Source of the DNA: Pseudomonas sp. CFBP 13711
GTDB lineage: Bacteria > Pseudomonadota > Gammaproteobacteria > Pseudomonadales > Pseudomonadaceae
Assembly: GCF_014842265.1 (NCBI RefSeq)
Contig: NZ_JACYVI010000001.1
Coordinates: 794,701 to 858,700, forward strand
DNA length: 64,000 bases
Direction: 5' to 3'
In this document: piece after piece, positions 22,532-31,907 of the stretch
Position numbering within the stretch: the stretch's first letter is position 1
Layout of the letters: each line of letters opens with the position of its first letter
Notes under the pieces: generated by a model
What the model was told of the DNA's origin: nothing
What the model saw: only the letters and a program-made list of their open reading frames with translations
The model's database searches: none
Position numbers and translations under genes: made by a program

Positions 22532-25231
22532 ATGCCGCAGGTGGACCCAGATTTGTTCGATCGCGGCCAGTTTAAGGCCGAGCTGGCACTGAAGGCCAGC
22601 CCCATACCCGCCTTCAAGAAAGCCATCCGTCAGGCGCGCGAAGTGCTGGACGGACGCTTCAAGTCCGGCCGGGAAATTCGTCGGCTGATCGAAGACCGTG
22701 CCTGGTTTGTCGATAACATCCTGCAGCAGGCCTGGGATCAGTTCGACTGGAGCGAAGACGCCGACATCGCCTTGCTGGCGGTTGGCGGCTACGGTCGCGG
22801 CGAACTGCACCCCTACTCCGACATCGATCTGCTGATCCTGCTGGACAGCGCCGATCATGAGGTTTTCCGCGATTCCATCGAGCGTTTTCTGACGTTGCTG
22901 TGGGACATCGGCCTGGAAGTCGGTCAGAGCGTGCGCTCGGTGGACGAATGCGCCACCGAAGCCCGCGCCGATCTGACCGTCATCACGAATCTGATGGAAA
23001 GCCGCACGATTGCCGGTCCCGAGCGACTGCGTCAGCGCATGCTCGCCGTCACCAGCACCCGCGAAATGTGGCCGAGCAAAGAGTTCTTCCTGGCCAAACG
23101 CGCCGAGCAGAAGAACCGCCATCACAAGTATTTCGACACCGAATACAACCTCGAACCCAACGTCAAAGGCTCGCCCGGCGGCCTGCGGGATATCCAGACC
23201 ATTCTCTGGGTTGCCCGTCGCCAGTACGGCACGCTGAATCTGCACGCACTGGCCGACGAGGGTTTTCTGCTGGAGAGCGAAAACGCGCTGCTGGCGTCCT
23301 CCCAGGAATTTCTCTGGAAGGTCCGTTACGCGCTGCACATGCTCGCCGGTCGTTCCGAAGACCGTCTGCTGTTTGATTACCAGACCAGTATCGCGCGCCT
23401 GCTGGGCTACGAAGACAGCGACGCCAAGCTGGCCATTGAACGCTTCATGCAGAAGTACTACCGGGTGGTCATGAGCATCGCGCAGCTCAGCGACCTGATC
23501 ATTCAGCACTTCGAAGAAGTCATCCTGGCGGACGACGAAGGCACGGTCACCGAGACCATCAACTCGCGCTTCCAGCTGCATGACGGCTACATCGAAGCGA
23601 CCCATCCGAACGTTTTCAAGCGTACGCCCTTCGCGATGATCGAGATCTTCGTGCTGATGGCGCAGCGCCCGGAAATAAAAGGCGTGCGGGCCGACACCAT
23701 CCGGCTGCTGCGGGAACACCGCTACCTGATCAACGACGATTTCCGCAACGATATCCGCAACACCAGCCTGTTCATCGAGCTGTTCAAATGCGAGATCGGC
23801 ATCCATCGCAATCTGCGGCGGATGAACCGTTACGGCATTCTCGGCCTGTACCTGCCGGAGTTCGGCCATATCGTCGGGCAGATGCAGCACGACCTGTTCC
23901 ACATCTACACGGTCGATGCCCACACGCTGAACCTGATCAAGCACCTGCGTAAGCTGCAATACACGCAGGTGTCAGAGAAATTCCCGCTGGCCAGCAAGCT
24001 TATGGCCAAGCTGCCCAAGCCCGAGCTTATTTACCTGGCCGGGCTTTATCACGACATCGGCAAGGGCCGCGGCGGCGATCACTCGGAACTGGGCGCGGTG
24101 GATGCCGAAGCGTTTGGCATTCGTCATCACCTGCCCAATTGGGACACCCAGCTGATTGTCTGGCTGGTGCAGAACCATCTGGTGATGTCGACCACCGCCC
24201 AGCGCAAGGACTTGTCCGACCCGCAGGTGATTCACGACTTCGCCCAGTTCGTCGGCGATGAAGTGCACCTGGACTACCTCTATGTGCTGACCATCGCCGA
24301 CATCAACGCGACCAATCCGACGCTGTGGAACTCGTGGCGGGCCAGCCTGCTGCGCCAGCTGTACACCGAGACAAAGCGCGCGCTCAAGCGTGGGCTGGAG
24401 AACCCGGTCGACCGCGAGGAGCAGATCCGTCGCACGCAAAGCGCCGCCCTGGATATTCTGGTGCGCAGCGGCACTGATCCCGACGACGTCGAGCAACTGT
24501 GGTCGCAACTGGGTGATGACTATTTCCTGCGTCACACCGCCGGCGACGTGGCCTGGCACAGCGACGCGATTTTGCAGCAGCCAGCCGATGGCGGCCCGTT
24601 GGTGCTGATCAAGGAAACCACCCAGCGCGAGTTCGAAGGCGGCACGCAGATCTTCATCTATGCGCCCGACCAGCACGACTTCTTCGCCGTGACCGTGGCA
24701 GCCATGGACCAGCTGAACCTGAACATCCACGACGCCCGGGTCATCACGTCCACCAGCCAGTTCACCCTCGACACCTACATCGTGCTCGACAGCGAAGGCG
24801 GTTCGATCGGTGACAATCCGGAGCGCATCAAGGCCATTCGCGAGGGCCTGACCGAGGCGCTGCGCAACCCCGACGATTACCCGACCATCATCAAGCGCCG
24901 CGTACCGCGCCAGCTCAAGCACTTTGCCTTCGCGCCCGTGGTGACGATTTCCAACGACGCACAACGGCCGGTCACGGTGCTGGAACTCAGTGCGCCGGAT
25001 CGACCTGGACTGCTGGCGCGACTGGGCAAGATCTTCCTGGAGTTCGATCTGTCGTTGCAGAACGCCAAGATCGCCACGTTGGGCGAGCGCGTGGAAGACG
25101 TGTTCTTCCTGACCGATGAAAACCACCAGCCGCTGTCCGACCCACAACTGTGTCGACGCCTGCAGGATGAAATCGTCGAGCAGCTCAGCGTCAATCCCGA
25201 GCCCGGCAGCGAGTTGCGCATCAGCATTTGA
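22532..25231 (+). CDS. glnD: bifunctional uridylyltransferase/uridylyl-removing enzyme GlnD
   Basis: GlnD senses glutamine and modifies PII proteins, controlling nitrogen assimilation. The 899-residue protein has an N-terminal nucleotidyltransferase domain with [16 protein letters not shown] (85-100), whose two aspartates are catalytic. The HD hydrolase domain shows [14 protein letters not shown] near 505-515. Two C-terminal ACT domains (about 710-790 and 815-895) bind glutamine. AAGGA lies ten bases before the ATG. Order map-glnD-dapC is conserved in Pseudomonas. Confidence 0.98.
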   Translation: MPQVDPDLFDRGQFKAELALKASPIPAFKKAIRQAREVLDGRFKSGREIRRLIEDRAWFVDNILQQAWDQFDWSEDADIALLAVGGYGRGELHPYSDIDLLILLDSADHEVFRDSIERFLTLLWDIGLEVGQSVRSVDECATEARADLTVITNLMESRTIAGPERLRQRMLAVTSTREMWPSKEFFLAKRAEQKNRHHKYFDTEYNLEPNVKGSPGGLRDIQTILWVARRQYGTLNLHALADEGFLLESENALLASSQEFLWKVRYALHMLAGRSEDRLLFDYQTSIARLLGYEDSDAKLAIERFMQKYYRVVMSIAQLSDLIIQHFEEVILADDEGTVTETINSRFQLHDGYIEATHPNVFKRTPFAMIEIFVLMAQRPEIKGVRADTIRLLREHRYLINDDFRNDIRNTSLFIELFKCEIGIHRNLRRMNRYGILGLYLPEFGHIVGQMQHDLFHIYTVDAHTLNLIKHLRKLQYTQVSEKFPLASKLMAKLPKPELIYLAGLYHDIGKGRGGDHSELGAVDAEAFGIRHHLPNWDTQLIVWLVQNHLVMSTTAQRKDLSDPQVIHDFAQFVGDEVHLDYLYVLTIADINATNPTLWNSWRASLLRQLYTETKRALKRGLENPVDREEQIRRTQSAALDILVRSGTDPDDVEQLWSQLGDDYFLRHTAGDVAWHSDAILQQPADGGPLVLIKETTQREFEGGTQIFIYAPDQHDFFAVTVAAMDQLNLNIHDARVITSTSQFTLDTYIVLDSEGGSIGDNPERIKAIREGLTEALRNPDDYPTIIKRRVPRQLKHFAFAPVVTISNDAQRPVTVLELSAPDRPGLLARLGKIFLEFDLSLQNAKIATLGERVEDVFFLTDENHQPLSDPQLCRRLQDEIVEQLSVNPEPGSELRISI

Positions 25232-25327
25232 ACCCGCCAGAACGGCACGACTTAACGACTTGATTCAACGGCGCCCTGCCACATCGTGAACACGAGTGCG
25301 GGCGCACAGCCTTGAGAACGATTCGAC

Positions 25328-26524
25328 ATGAATAACGCCCTGCAGCAGCTTCAGCCCTACCCTTTCGAGAAACTTCGCGCGTTGCTCGGTGCCGTTACGC
25401 CGAATCCGGACAAACGTCCGATCGCCCTGTCGATCGGCGAACCCAAGCACAAATCGCCGGAGTTCGTCGCCAAGGCGCTGGCCGACAACCTCGATCAGAT
25501 GGCGGTCTACCCGACCACGGCCGGAATTCCTGCGTTGCGTGAAGCCATCGCCACATGGTGCGAGCGCCGTTTCAGCGTGCCTGCCGGCTGGCTGGATGCA
25601 GCGAAACACGTGCTGCCCGTCAACGGCACCCGTGAGGCGCTGTTCGCGTTTACCCAGACCGTCGTCAACCGCACTGACAACGGTCTGGTGGTCAGCCCCA
25701 ATCCGTTCTACCAAATCTATGAAGGCGCGGCGTTTCTGGCCGGCGCCACTCCGCACTATCTGCCGTGCCTGGCCGAGCACGGTTTCAACCCGGATTTCGA
25801 CGCGGTCAGCGCTGATGTCTGGGACCGCTGCCAGATTCTGTTCCTGTGCTCGCCGGGCAACCCGACCGGTGCGCTGATCCCGGTGGAAACCCTGAAAAAG
25901 CTCATCGCCCTGGCCGACAAGCACGATTTCGTGATTGCCGCGGACGAGTGCTACAGCGAGTTGTATTTCGACGAAGCGACCCCGCCGCCCGGCCTGCTTA
26001 GCGCCTGCGCCGAACTGGGTCGCCAGGATTTCAAGCGCTGCGTGGTCTTTCACAGCCTGTCAAAGCGCTCGAATCTGCCGGGCCTGCGCTCGGGTTTCGT
26101 CGCCGGCGATACCGAGATTCTCAAGGCGTTTCTGCTCTACCGCACCTACCACGGCTGCGCGATGCCGGTGCAGACGCAACTGGCAAGCATCGCGGCCTGG
26201 AGCGATGAAGAACACGTGCGCGCCAACCGCACGCTGTACCGGGAAAAGTTTGACGCCGTGCTGGAAATCCTTAGCCCGGTCATGGACGTGCAACACCCGG
26301 ACGGCGGTTTCTATCTGTGGCCCAGCGTCGGGACTGATGACGCGGCGTTTTGCCGGGATCTGTTCGTCGCCCAGCACGTGACGGTGGTGCCAGGCTCCTA
26401 CCTGTCCCGCGAGGTCGATGGCTTCAACCCCGGCGCGGGCCGGGTGCGCATGGCACTGGTTGCACCGCTGGCCGAGTGCATCGAAGCCGCGCAGCGCATC
26501 CGGGATTTCGTGACGAGCCGGTGA
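25328..26524 (+). CDS. dapC: succinyldiaminopimelate transaminase
   Basis: DapC is a fold-type I PLP aminotransferase that makes N-succinyl-LL-2,6-diaminopimelate in lysine and peptidoglycan precursor synthesis. The 398-residue protein has the PLP lysine K246 in FHSLSKRSNLPGLRSG, the SPGNPTG motif (175-181) and DECYSELY (207-214). Location with dapD and dapE downstream supports this assignment over a generic aminotransferase. The start ATG gives MNNALQQLQPYPFEKL, the usual N-terminus. Confidence 0.95.
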   Translation: MNNALQQLQPYPFEKLRALLGAVTPNPDKRPIALSIGEPKHKSPEFVAKALADNLDQMAVYPTTAGIPALREAIATWCERRFSVPAGWLDAAKHVLPVNGTREALFAFTQTVVNRTDNGLVVSPNPFYQIYEGAAFLAGATPHYLPCLAEHGFNPDFDAVSADVWDRCQILFLCSPGNPTGALIPVETLKKLIALADKHDFVIAADECYSELYFDEATPPPGLLSACAELGRQDFKRCVVFHSLSKRSNLPGLRSGFVAGDTEILKAFLLYRTYHGCAMPVQTQLASIAAWSDEEHVRANRTLYREKFDAVLEILSPVMDVQHPDGGFYLWPSVGTDDAAFCRDLFVAQHVTVVPGSYLSREVDGFNPGAGRVRMALVAPLAECIEAAQRIRDFVTSR

Positions 26525-26527
26525 TAC

Positions 26528-26566
26528 CTGGCGCACTGAGGCCAGCCTGCAGCTTCAGTGCGCCAG
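26528..26566. terminator. long hairpin between converging dapC and antiporter genes
   Basis: CTGGCGCACTGA (26528-26539) and TCAGTGCGCCAG (26555-26566) form a perfect 12-bp stem with a 15-base loop. It lies just after the dapC stop and contains the last codons and stop of the converging antiporter gene. There is no U-run, so it may be a bidirectional mRNA end stabiliser or a protein-dependent terminator. Confidence 0.5.
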
Positions 26567-28201
26567 ACCCAGATTGGCTTCATTTAAATCGAGTTCTGCC
26601 AGCACCATGCGCAGCACGTCGTCGCCGATCTGGTGATGGCGGTGCAGGTCGTACAGCTTCAGGCGCTGAGCACGCAGGGCGTTAAGGCGCATGCGCTTTT
26701 CCAGTTGATCCATTTGAAACGCCAGGGCCTGAGCCTCGGCGGTGTCATTGAAGATATCCAGACGCTGGCGGTATTCGGACATGATCCGCGCCTTCACTTC
26801 CATGGCGAGGACCGCTTGCGCGGCGTCGGGCGAATCCGTCGCTGCCGGGATCGCCTCATTCTCCAGTGTCTGAATCGCCGCCTGAGCCGTGCGCTTCCAG
26901 GCGTCTCGCACTTCGCGCTTCATGCGCATGTCCGGCTCACTGACCTGCCCATGCAGGAGCACCGGCAAGCCAATGCTCGCCGACACCAGCGACAGCAGAA
27001 TCACCCCGGCGGCAATGAAAATCAGCAAGTCCCGCTCGGGAAAGTCGACGCCGGCGCTGATCAGCATCGGCACCGACAACGTACCCGCTAGCGTGACAGC
27101 ACCGCGCACCCCGCCCACGGTCAGCAGCAATGACGACCGGGTCGACAGATCCAGGGTGCCGTCGCCCCTGCCGCGCCAGCGCCGGATCTGGATCATCAGC
27201 CGCCAGACGCTTTGCACCCAGATGAAACGCAGCGCCGCCAGCACGACGAAGATTACCAGCACGTCAAGGCACCGCCACAACAGGGTCGGCCACAGGGTGG
27301 CTTCGTGATGGGTAACGGCGGTGATGATGTCGGGCAACTGCAAGCCCAGCAGCAGGAAGATCAGGCCGTTGAACGCAAATTCCAACAGGGTCCATACGCT
27401 GCGATTGAGCAGTCGAGTGGTGGTCTGGCGCGGCAGCAGATCGACCCAGCTTTGCATCATCCCTGCCGCCACCGCCGAGAGAATTCCGGACAGCTCAAGG
27501 CGCTCGGCCAGCACGTAAGCGGCGAACGGCAGCAGCAACATGAAGACGACGTGGGTTGCTGGATCATCCCAGCCCCGGGTGATCATCCAGCTGCGCAGGC
27601 GACCCACCACCCAACTCAGCGCAACGCCCACGGCCAGACCACCGCAGGCGACCAGCACGAAATTCAGGCTGGCATCGGTCAGGGAAAACACCCCGGTGAT
27701 GGCGGCTGCCAGCGCGAACTTGAAAGTGACCAGGCCGGTCGCGTCATTCATCAATGCTTCGCCCTGGAGCATGCGCATGATCGGCGCGGGCAGCCGATCC
27801 TGGGCGATGGCCGAGACCGCCACGGCATCCGTCGGCGACAGCACGGCCGCCAGCGCAAACGCGACGGGCAAGGGAATTGAAGGCAGCAGCCAGTGGATGA
27901 AGTATCCGGCGCCGATCACCGTAAAAATCACCAGCCCGACCGCGAGGGTCAGGATCGCGCCGCGGTAGCGCCAGAGGTCGCGCTTGGGCATCCGCCAGCC
28001 ATCGGAAAACAGCAGCGGCGGCAGGAACAGAAACAGGAACAGCTCAGGGTCGAGCGCCACGTGCAGGCCCAGGGTCGGCCAGGCCAGCAAGGCGCCCGCA
28101 GCGATCTGAACAAGCGGCAACGGCAGCGGAATCAACCGGGCGAGCAATCGCGAGACACCTACCAGCGTCAACAAGATAAGGACGGTATAGGCTGTTTGCA
28201 T
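26555..28201 (-). CDS. Na+/H+ antiporter, CPA1 (NhaP/YjcE-like) family
   Basis: The protein has about 548 residues from the ATG at 28201 (MQTAYTVLILLTLVGVSRLL). About twelve hydrophobic segments fill residues 1-400, including VLSPTDAVAVSAIAQ, which matches the conserved cation-binding TDAVAV region of CPA1 antiporters, and LMNDATGLVTFKFA. A hydrophilic helical tail of about 130 residues follows. It probably exchanges Na+ or K+ for H+ across the inner membrane. The frame stays open 108 codons upstream, but that part is not hydrophobic or conserved. It converges with dapC. Confidence 0.9.
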   Translation of the reverse strand: MQTAYTVLILLTLVGVSRLLARLIPLPLPLVQIAAGALLAWPTLGLHVALDPELFLFLFLPPLLFSDGWRMPKRDLWRYRGAILTLAVGLVIFTVIGAGYFIHWLLPSIPLPVAFALAAVLSPTDAVAVSAIAQDRLPAPIMRMLQGEALMNDATGLVTFKFALAAAITGVFSLTDASLNFVLVACGGLAVGVALSWVVGRLRSWMITRGWDDPATHVVFMLLLPFAAYVLAERLELSGILSAVAAGMMQSWVDLLPRQTTTRLLNRSVWTLLEFAFNGLIFLLLGLQLPDIITAVTHHEATLWPTLLWRCLDVLVIFVVLAALRFIWVQSVWRLMIQIRRWRGRGDGTLDLSTRSSLLLTVGGVRGAVTLAGTLSVPMLISAGVDFPERDLLIFIAAGVILLSLVSASIGLPVLLHGQVSEPDMRMKREVRDAWKRTAQAAIQTLENEAIPAATDSPDAAQAVLAMEVKARIMSEYRQRLDIFNDTAEAQALAFQMDQLEKRMRLNALRAQRLKLYDLHRHHQIGDDVLRMVLAELDLNEANLGLAH

Positions 28202-28407
28202 TGCGTGTTTCCCCAAGCGTTGACTCATGACTGACATCGGCAACAGACCCGATGCGTCCGGCAAAGTGCCCATCTTCGCGGCTGCGATGGTAATGGGGTG
28301 TTGATACATCAGTCGTGGTCGGCCGGCGTCGCCAGCGTTCATCGCCCGTAAACCTGCCTCAAATGGACAAAGCGTCGGCCCGCCGCGCTTACCCGGCGTG
28401 TACGTGG

Positions 28408-28413
28408 CATAAT
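28408..28413 (+). promoter_or_regulatory. putative extended -10 upstream of the YffB-like gene
   Basis: TG-G-CATAAT lies 42 bases before the start codon. The -10 matches 5 of 6 positions and has the extended TG. No good -35 is visible. Confidence 0.35.
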
Positions 28414-28454
28414 CCTCCACCGTTTTTTTCAACAGTCCCGAAAGGAGCAGGCCC

Positions 28455-28817
28455 ATGGCCAAGGAAACCCACACGTTGCACCTGTTTGGGATCAAGGCGT
28501 GCGACACGATGAAGAAGGCGCGCACCTGGCTCGATGAAAAATCGGTGAATTACGATTTCCACGACTACAAGACCCAAGGCATCGATCGCGACCACCTGAC
28601 CCGTTGGTGCAATGAGCATGGCTGGCAGACGGTACTCAACCGCGCCGGCACGACCTTTCGCAAACTGGACGAGGCGCAGAAAGCCGACCTCGATCAGGAA
28701 AAGGCCATTGAGCTGATGCTCGCTCAGCCCTCGATGATCAAGCGCCCGGTGCTGGAGCTTGGCGACAAAACCCTGATTGGCTTCAAACCCGAACTGTACG
28801 CTGCGGCTATCGCCTGA
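28455..28817 (+). CDS. yffB: ArsC/Spx-like protein, YffB family
   Basis: The protein has 120 residues with a thioredoxin-like fold. The start is preceded by AAAGGAG eight bases upstream. It has a single active-site cysteine (C16 in FGIKACDTMKKARTWL) and the NRAGTTFRKL and MIKRPVLE signatures of the ArsC/YffB family. YffB members are related to arsenate reductase, but activity on arsenate is not established, so the reductase name should not be taken literally. It lies 31 bases upstream of dapD and is probably co-transcribed with it. Confidence 0.9.
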   Translation: MAKETHTLHLFGIKACDTMKKARTWLDEKSVNYDFHDYKTQGIDRDHLTRWCNEHGWQTVLNRAGTTFRKLDEAQKADLDQEKAIELMLAQPSMIKRPVLELGDKTLIGFKPELYAAAIA

Positions 28818-28848
28818 TTGAGATAGCCCTAAATAACGAGGTATCTGC

Positions 28849-29883
28849 ATGTCCACTTCTCTGTTCAGCCTGGCCTTTGGCGTTGGCACACAAAACCGTC
28901 AAGGCACCTGGCTGGAAGTTTTCTACGCCCTGCCACTGCTCAACCCGTCGGCTGAAATCGTCTCCGCCATCGCGCCGATCCTGGGCTACACCGGCGGCAA
29001 TCAGGCCATCGCATTCAACACCGATCTGTCCTCGCGTCTGGCCAATGCCCTCAAAGGCGTCGACGACGCCCAGGCCGCGCTGCTGACCCGACTCGCCGAG
29101 AGCCACAACCCTCTGGTTGCCACGCTGCTGGCCGAGGACACCGCGCTGACCTCCACCCCCGAGGCTTACCTCAAGCTGCATCTGCTCTCCCATCGACTGG
29201 TCAAGCCCCACGGTTTGAGCCTGGCCGGCGTGTTCCCGCTGCTGCCGAACGTCGCGTGGACCAGCCAGGGCGCCATCGACCTGGGCGAACTGGCCGAGCG
29301 TCAGCTGGAAGCACGCCTGAAAGGCCATTTTCTAGAGGTCTTCTCGGTGGACAAATTCCCGAAAATGACTGACTACGTCGTGCCGGCGGGTGTGCGCATC
29401 GCTGATACCGCGCGCGTGCGTCTGGGCGCCTACATTGGCGAAGGCACCACCGTGATGCACGAAGGCTTCGTCAACTTCAACGGCGGCACCGAAGGCCCGG
29501 GCATGATCGAAGGTCGCGTGTCGGCTGGCGTGTTCGTCGGCAAGGGTTCGGACCTGGGCGGCGGTTGCTCGACCATGGGCACGCTGTCGGGCGGCGGCAA
29601 CATGGTGATCAAGGTCGGCGAAGGCTGCCTGATCGGCGCGAACGCCGGCATCGGCATTCCGTTGGGCGATCGCAACACCGTTGAAGCCGGTCTGTACGTT
29701 ACCGCCGGCACCAAAGTGGCGCTGCTGGACGACAAAAACGAGCTGGTCAAGGTCGTCAAGGCCCGTGAGCTGGCCGGTCAACCTGACCTGCTGTTCCGTC
29801 GCAACTCGCAGACCGGCGCGGTGGAGTGCAAATCCCACAAGTCGGCCATCGAGCTGAACGAAGCGCTGCACGCTCACAATTGA
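28849..29883 (+). CDS. dapD: 2,3,4,5-tetrahydropyridine-2,6-dicarboxylate N-succinyltransferase
   Basis: DapD moves succinyl from succinyl-CoA to tetrahydrodipicolinate. The 344-residue protein is the longer Pseudomonas/actinobacterial-type enzyme. The N-terminal domain is followed by a left-handed beta-helix (about 180-300) with hexapeptide repeats: VRLGAYIGEGTTVMHEGFVN, then EGRVSAGVFVGKGSDLGGG and ANAGIGIPLGDRN. GAGG-like Shine-Dalgarno bases (CGAGG) precede the ATG. It sits between yffB and csdA; dapC and dapE are nearby in the same direction. Confidence 0.96.
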   Translation: MSTSLFSLAFGVGTQNRQGTWLEVFYALPLLNPSAEIVSAIAPILGYTGGNQAIAFNTDLSSRLANALKGVDDAQAALLTRLAESHNPLVATLLAEDTALTSTPEAYLKLHLLSHRLVKPHGLSLAGVFPLLPNVAWTSQGAIDLGELAERQLEARLKGHFLEVFSVDKFPKMTDYVVPAGVRIADTARVRLGAYIGEGTTVMHEGFVNFNGGTEGPGMIEGRVSAGVFVGKGSDLGGGCSTMGTLSGGGNMVIKVGEGCLIGANAGIGIPLGDRNTVEAGLYVTAGTKVALLDDKNELVKVVKARELAGQPDLLFRRNSQTGAVECKSHKSAIELNEALHAHN

Positions 29884-29948
29884 TCGATGCTGCGTGCGGG
29901 TTCGGTGTCCCTCGGGGTACCGACCCCGCCTCAACGAGCGTGACTGAT

Positions 29949-31154
29949 ATGCCCCTCATTTCTCCCTGGCGCGCTGACTTTCCGGCCATCGACGCCCTGC
30001 AACGGCAAGGCCAGACCTACCTGGACAGCGCCGCCACCGCACAAAAGCCCCACGCCCTGATCGACGCCACGGTGCATTACTACGCCAACGGCGCAGCGAA
30101 TGTGCATCGCGCCCAGCACCTGCCGGGCGCCATGGCGACCCAGGCCTTCGAGGACACGCGACGCAAGGCCGGCGAATGGCTGAATGCCGGAGCGTCCGGG
30201 CAGATCGTTTTCACCCACGGCGCCACGTCCGCGTTCAACTTGCTCGCTTATGGCCTGGAGCACGTGTTTCAGACCGGCGACGAGATTGTCATCAGCGCCC
30301 TGGAGCATCACGCCAATCTGTTGCCCTGGCAGCAGCTGGCCCTGCGTCGCGACCTGAAGCTGGTGGTGCTGCCGATCACCGACGCCGGCGTGATTGATGT
30401 GGAAGCCGCCGCCGAGCTGATTACTCCCCGCACCCGTTTGCTGGCGGTCAGTCAGTTGTCCAACGTGCTCGGCACCTGGCAGCCGGTTCGGCAACTGGTC
30501 GCGCTGGCCCAGGCCCAGGGCGCGCTGACGGTGATTGATGGCGCCCAGGGTGTCGTCCATGGCCGACACGATGTGCAGGACATCGGCTGCGACTTCTATG
30601 TGTTTTCCAGCCACAAGCTCTATGGCCCGGATGGCGTGGGCGTGCTGTTCGGGCGACAGGACGCATTGGCGCAGTTGCAGCATTGGCAGTTCGGCGGCGA
30701 GATGGTCCTGCAGACCGGCTATCAGACGGCAACCTTTCGCCCTGCGCCGCTGGGCTTCGAAGCGGGCACGCCGCCCATCAGCGCGGTGATCGGCCTCGGT
30801 GCCACGCTGGACTACCTCAATGGCCTCAATCAGTCCGCCGTCGCCGAATACGAAGCGTGCCTGCATGAGCGGTTGCGCGCCGGGTTGATGCTGCGCGACG
30901 GTGTGCAGGTGCTGGGTGATCCCCATGTGGCGCTGGTGAGTTTCGTGGTCGAGGGCGTGCACAACGCCGATCTTGCGCACCTGCTGACCGAGCAAGGCGT
31001 CGCGGTTCGCGCCGGTCACCACTGCGCCATTCCGTTGATCAGTGGCTTGGGCCTCTCAGGCGCGATTCGGGTGTCGCTGGGGCTGTACAACGATTCCGGG
31101 GACCTGGAGCGATTTTTCACCGCACTGGATCAAGCGCTGGAGTTGTTGCGATGA
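29949..31154 (+). CDS. csdA: cysteine desulfurase CsdA
   Basis: CsdA is a group II PLP enzyme that takes sulfur from cysteine and passes it to CsdE. From the ATG at 29949 it has 401 residues. K223 in SSHKLYGPDGVG binds PLP and C359 in RAGHHCAIPL is the persulfide cysteine. The frame also opens 41 codons upstream inside dapD, but that part does not belong to the family. The csdE gene overlaps its stop by 4 bases. tcdA, the likely customer, is the next gene and points the other way. Confidence 0.95.
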   Translation: MPLISPWRADFPAIDALQRQGQTYLDSAATAQKPHALIDATVHYYANGAANVHRAQHLPGAMATQAFEDTRRKAGEWLNAGASGQIVFTHGATSAFNLLAYGLEHVFQTGDEIVISALEHHANLLPWQQLALRRDLKLVVLPITDAGVIDVEAAAELITPRTRLLAVSQLSNVLGTWQPVRQLVALAQAQGALTVIDGAQGVVHGRHDVQDIGCDFYVFSSHKLYGPDGVGVLFGRQDALAQLQHWQFGGEMVLQTGYQTATFRPAPLGFEAGTPPISAVIGLGATLDYLNGLNQSAVAEYEACLHERLRAGLMLRDGVQVLGDPHVALVSFVVEGVHNADLAHLLTEQGVAVRAGHHCAIPLISGLGLSGAIRVSLGLYNDSGDLERFFTALDQALELLR

Positions 31155-31555
31155 GCCTGCCGACCGATGCCCGCACCGCGCTGGAAACCTTCAACGGGTC
31201 ATTGAGCTGGGAGCAGCGCGCACGATTGCTGATGCAATGGGGAGACCGCCTGCCACCCGTGAGCGATGATGAAAAGACCGACGAGCATTTGGTAGACGGC
31301 TGCGAGAGCAAGGTCTGGCTGGTAGGCGACGTGATCGACGGCCACTGGCAGTTCCGCGCCGCCAGCGATGCGCGGTTGATTCGGGGTCTGGTGGCGTTGT
31401 TGCTGGCCCGGGTCAACGGCCTGTCGTTGCAAGAACTGCAGCAGGTGGATCTGGTTGATTGGTTCACGCAGCTGGGCTTGAGCCGTCAGCTGTCGGCATC
31501 CCGCAGCAACGGGCTGAATGCGGTGCTGCAGAAGATGCGGCAGCTCGCACGGTAG
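31151..31555 (+). CDS. csdE: SufE-family sulfur acceptor CsdE
   Basis: The 134-residue SufE-like protein activates CsdA and accepts its persulfide sulfur. The acceptor cysteine is C51 in VDGCESKVWL. Its ATG overlaps the csdA TGA (ATGA), a sign of translational coupling and a stoichiometric complex. In E. coli CsdA-CsdE supplies the tRNA-modifying enzyme TcdA (CsdL), which is also adjacent here. Confidence 0.96.
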   Translation: MSLPTDARTALETFNGSLSWEQRARLLMQWGDRLPPVSDDEKTDEHLVDGCESKVWLVGDVIDGHWQFRAASDARLIRGLVALLLARVNGLSLQELQQVDLVDWFTQLGLSRQLSASRSNGLNAVLQKMRQLAR

Positions 31556-31605
31556 AAATTCCCCGTCGTCCAGGCGCCGCGCTGTTGCGCAGCAAACATG
31601 AGACC

Positions 31606-31695
31606 TGGGGGAGCGAGCTTGCTCGCGAAAGAATCGTTCAACTGCTGGATATAAAGCGGATGTACCGGCCTCTTCGCGAGCAAGCTCGCTCCCAC
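31606..31695. repeat. REP doublet (REPIN), copy 1
   Basis: Two inverted REP arms face each other: GGGAGCGAGCTTGCTCGCGAA at the left end and its near-exact complement at 31674-31694. About 45 bases separate them. The core GCGAGC-TT-GCTCGC is itself palindromic. Such units are called REPINs in Pseudomonas and are mobilised by RAYT transposases acting elsewhere; none is seen in this window. Confidence 0.85.
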
Positions 31696-31742
31696 AATGG
31701 GTTCCGAGCAACTGTTTAGAATCTTCGGCGTACACAAAACCT

Positions 31743-31831
31743 ATGGGAGTGAGCTTGCTCACGAAAGGATCGTTCAACCGCTGGATATATAGCGGATGTA
31801 CCGGCCTCTTCGCGAGCAAGCTCGCTCCCAC
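31743..31831. repeat. REP doublet (REPIN), copy 2
   Basis: This repeats the first doublet 137 bases downstream with the same spacer (CGTTCAAC-GCTGGATAT-...-GCGGATGTACCGGCCTCTT). The left arm is GGGAGTGAGCTTGCTCACGAA: it differs at two positions that keep the inner palindrome intact, while the right arm keeps the GCGAGC form. The matched spacers mean tandem duplication rather than two independent insertions. Confidence 0.85.
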
Positions 31832-31907
31832 CGGTATTTCATTTGCGGGGCCATCGGCGGCGGTTCATAAAGGATCAGTCAGCAAGATTGCTCCCACGCC
31901 TCTACCT

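Larger units (their letters stand above)
31556..31907. other. intergenic region between csdE and tcdA holding REP-type repeats
   Basis: These 352 bases between converging genes contain two near-identical REP doublets (31606-31695 and 31743-31831) and a degenerate third REP half (about 31877-31897). I see no gene. The repeats may serve as transcript ends for both genes. Confidence 0.8.

Noticed and set aside
22466..23959. 497-codon minus-strand open frame
   Set aside because: It is the shadow of glnD; no family resemblance and no ribosome site.
28202..28525. Extension of the antiporter by 108 codons
   Set aside because: The extra sequence is not hydrophobic and has no start or ribosome signal; MQTAYTVLILL is a natural membrane start.
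28455..28817. Arsenate reductase
   Set aside because: The family is ArsC-like but this branch (YffB) has no proven arsenate activity, and no ars genes are nearby.
31606..31831. Insertion-sequence remnant
   Set aside because: No transposase frame or terminal repeats are found; the pattern fits REP doublets.
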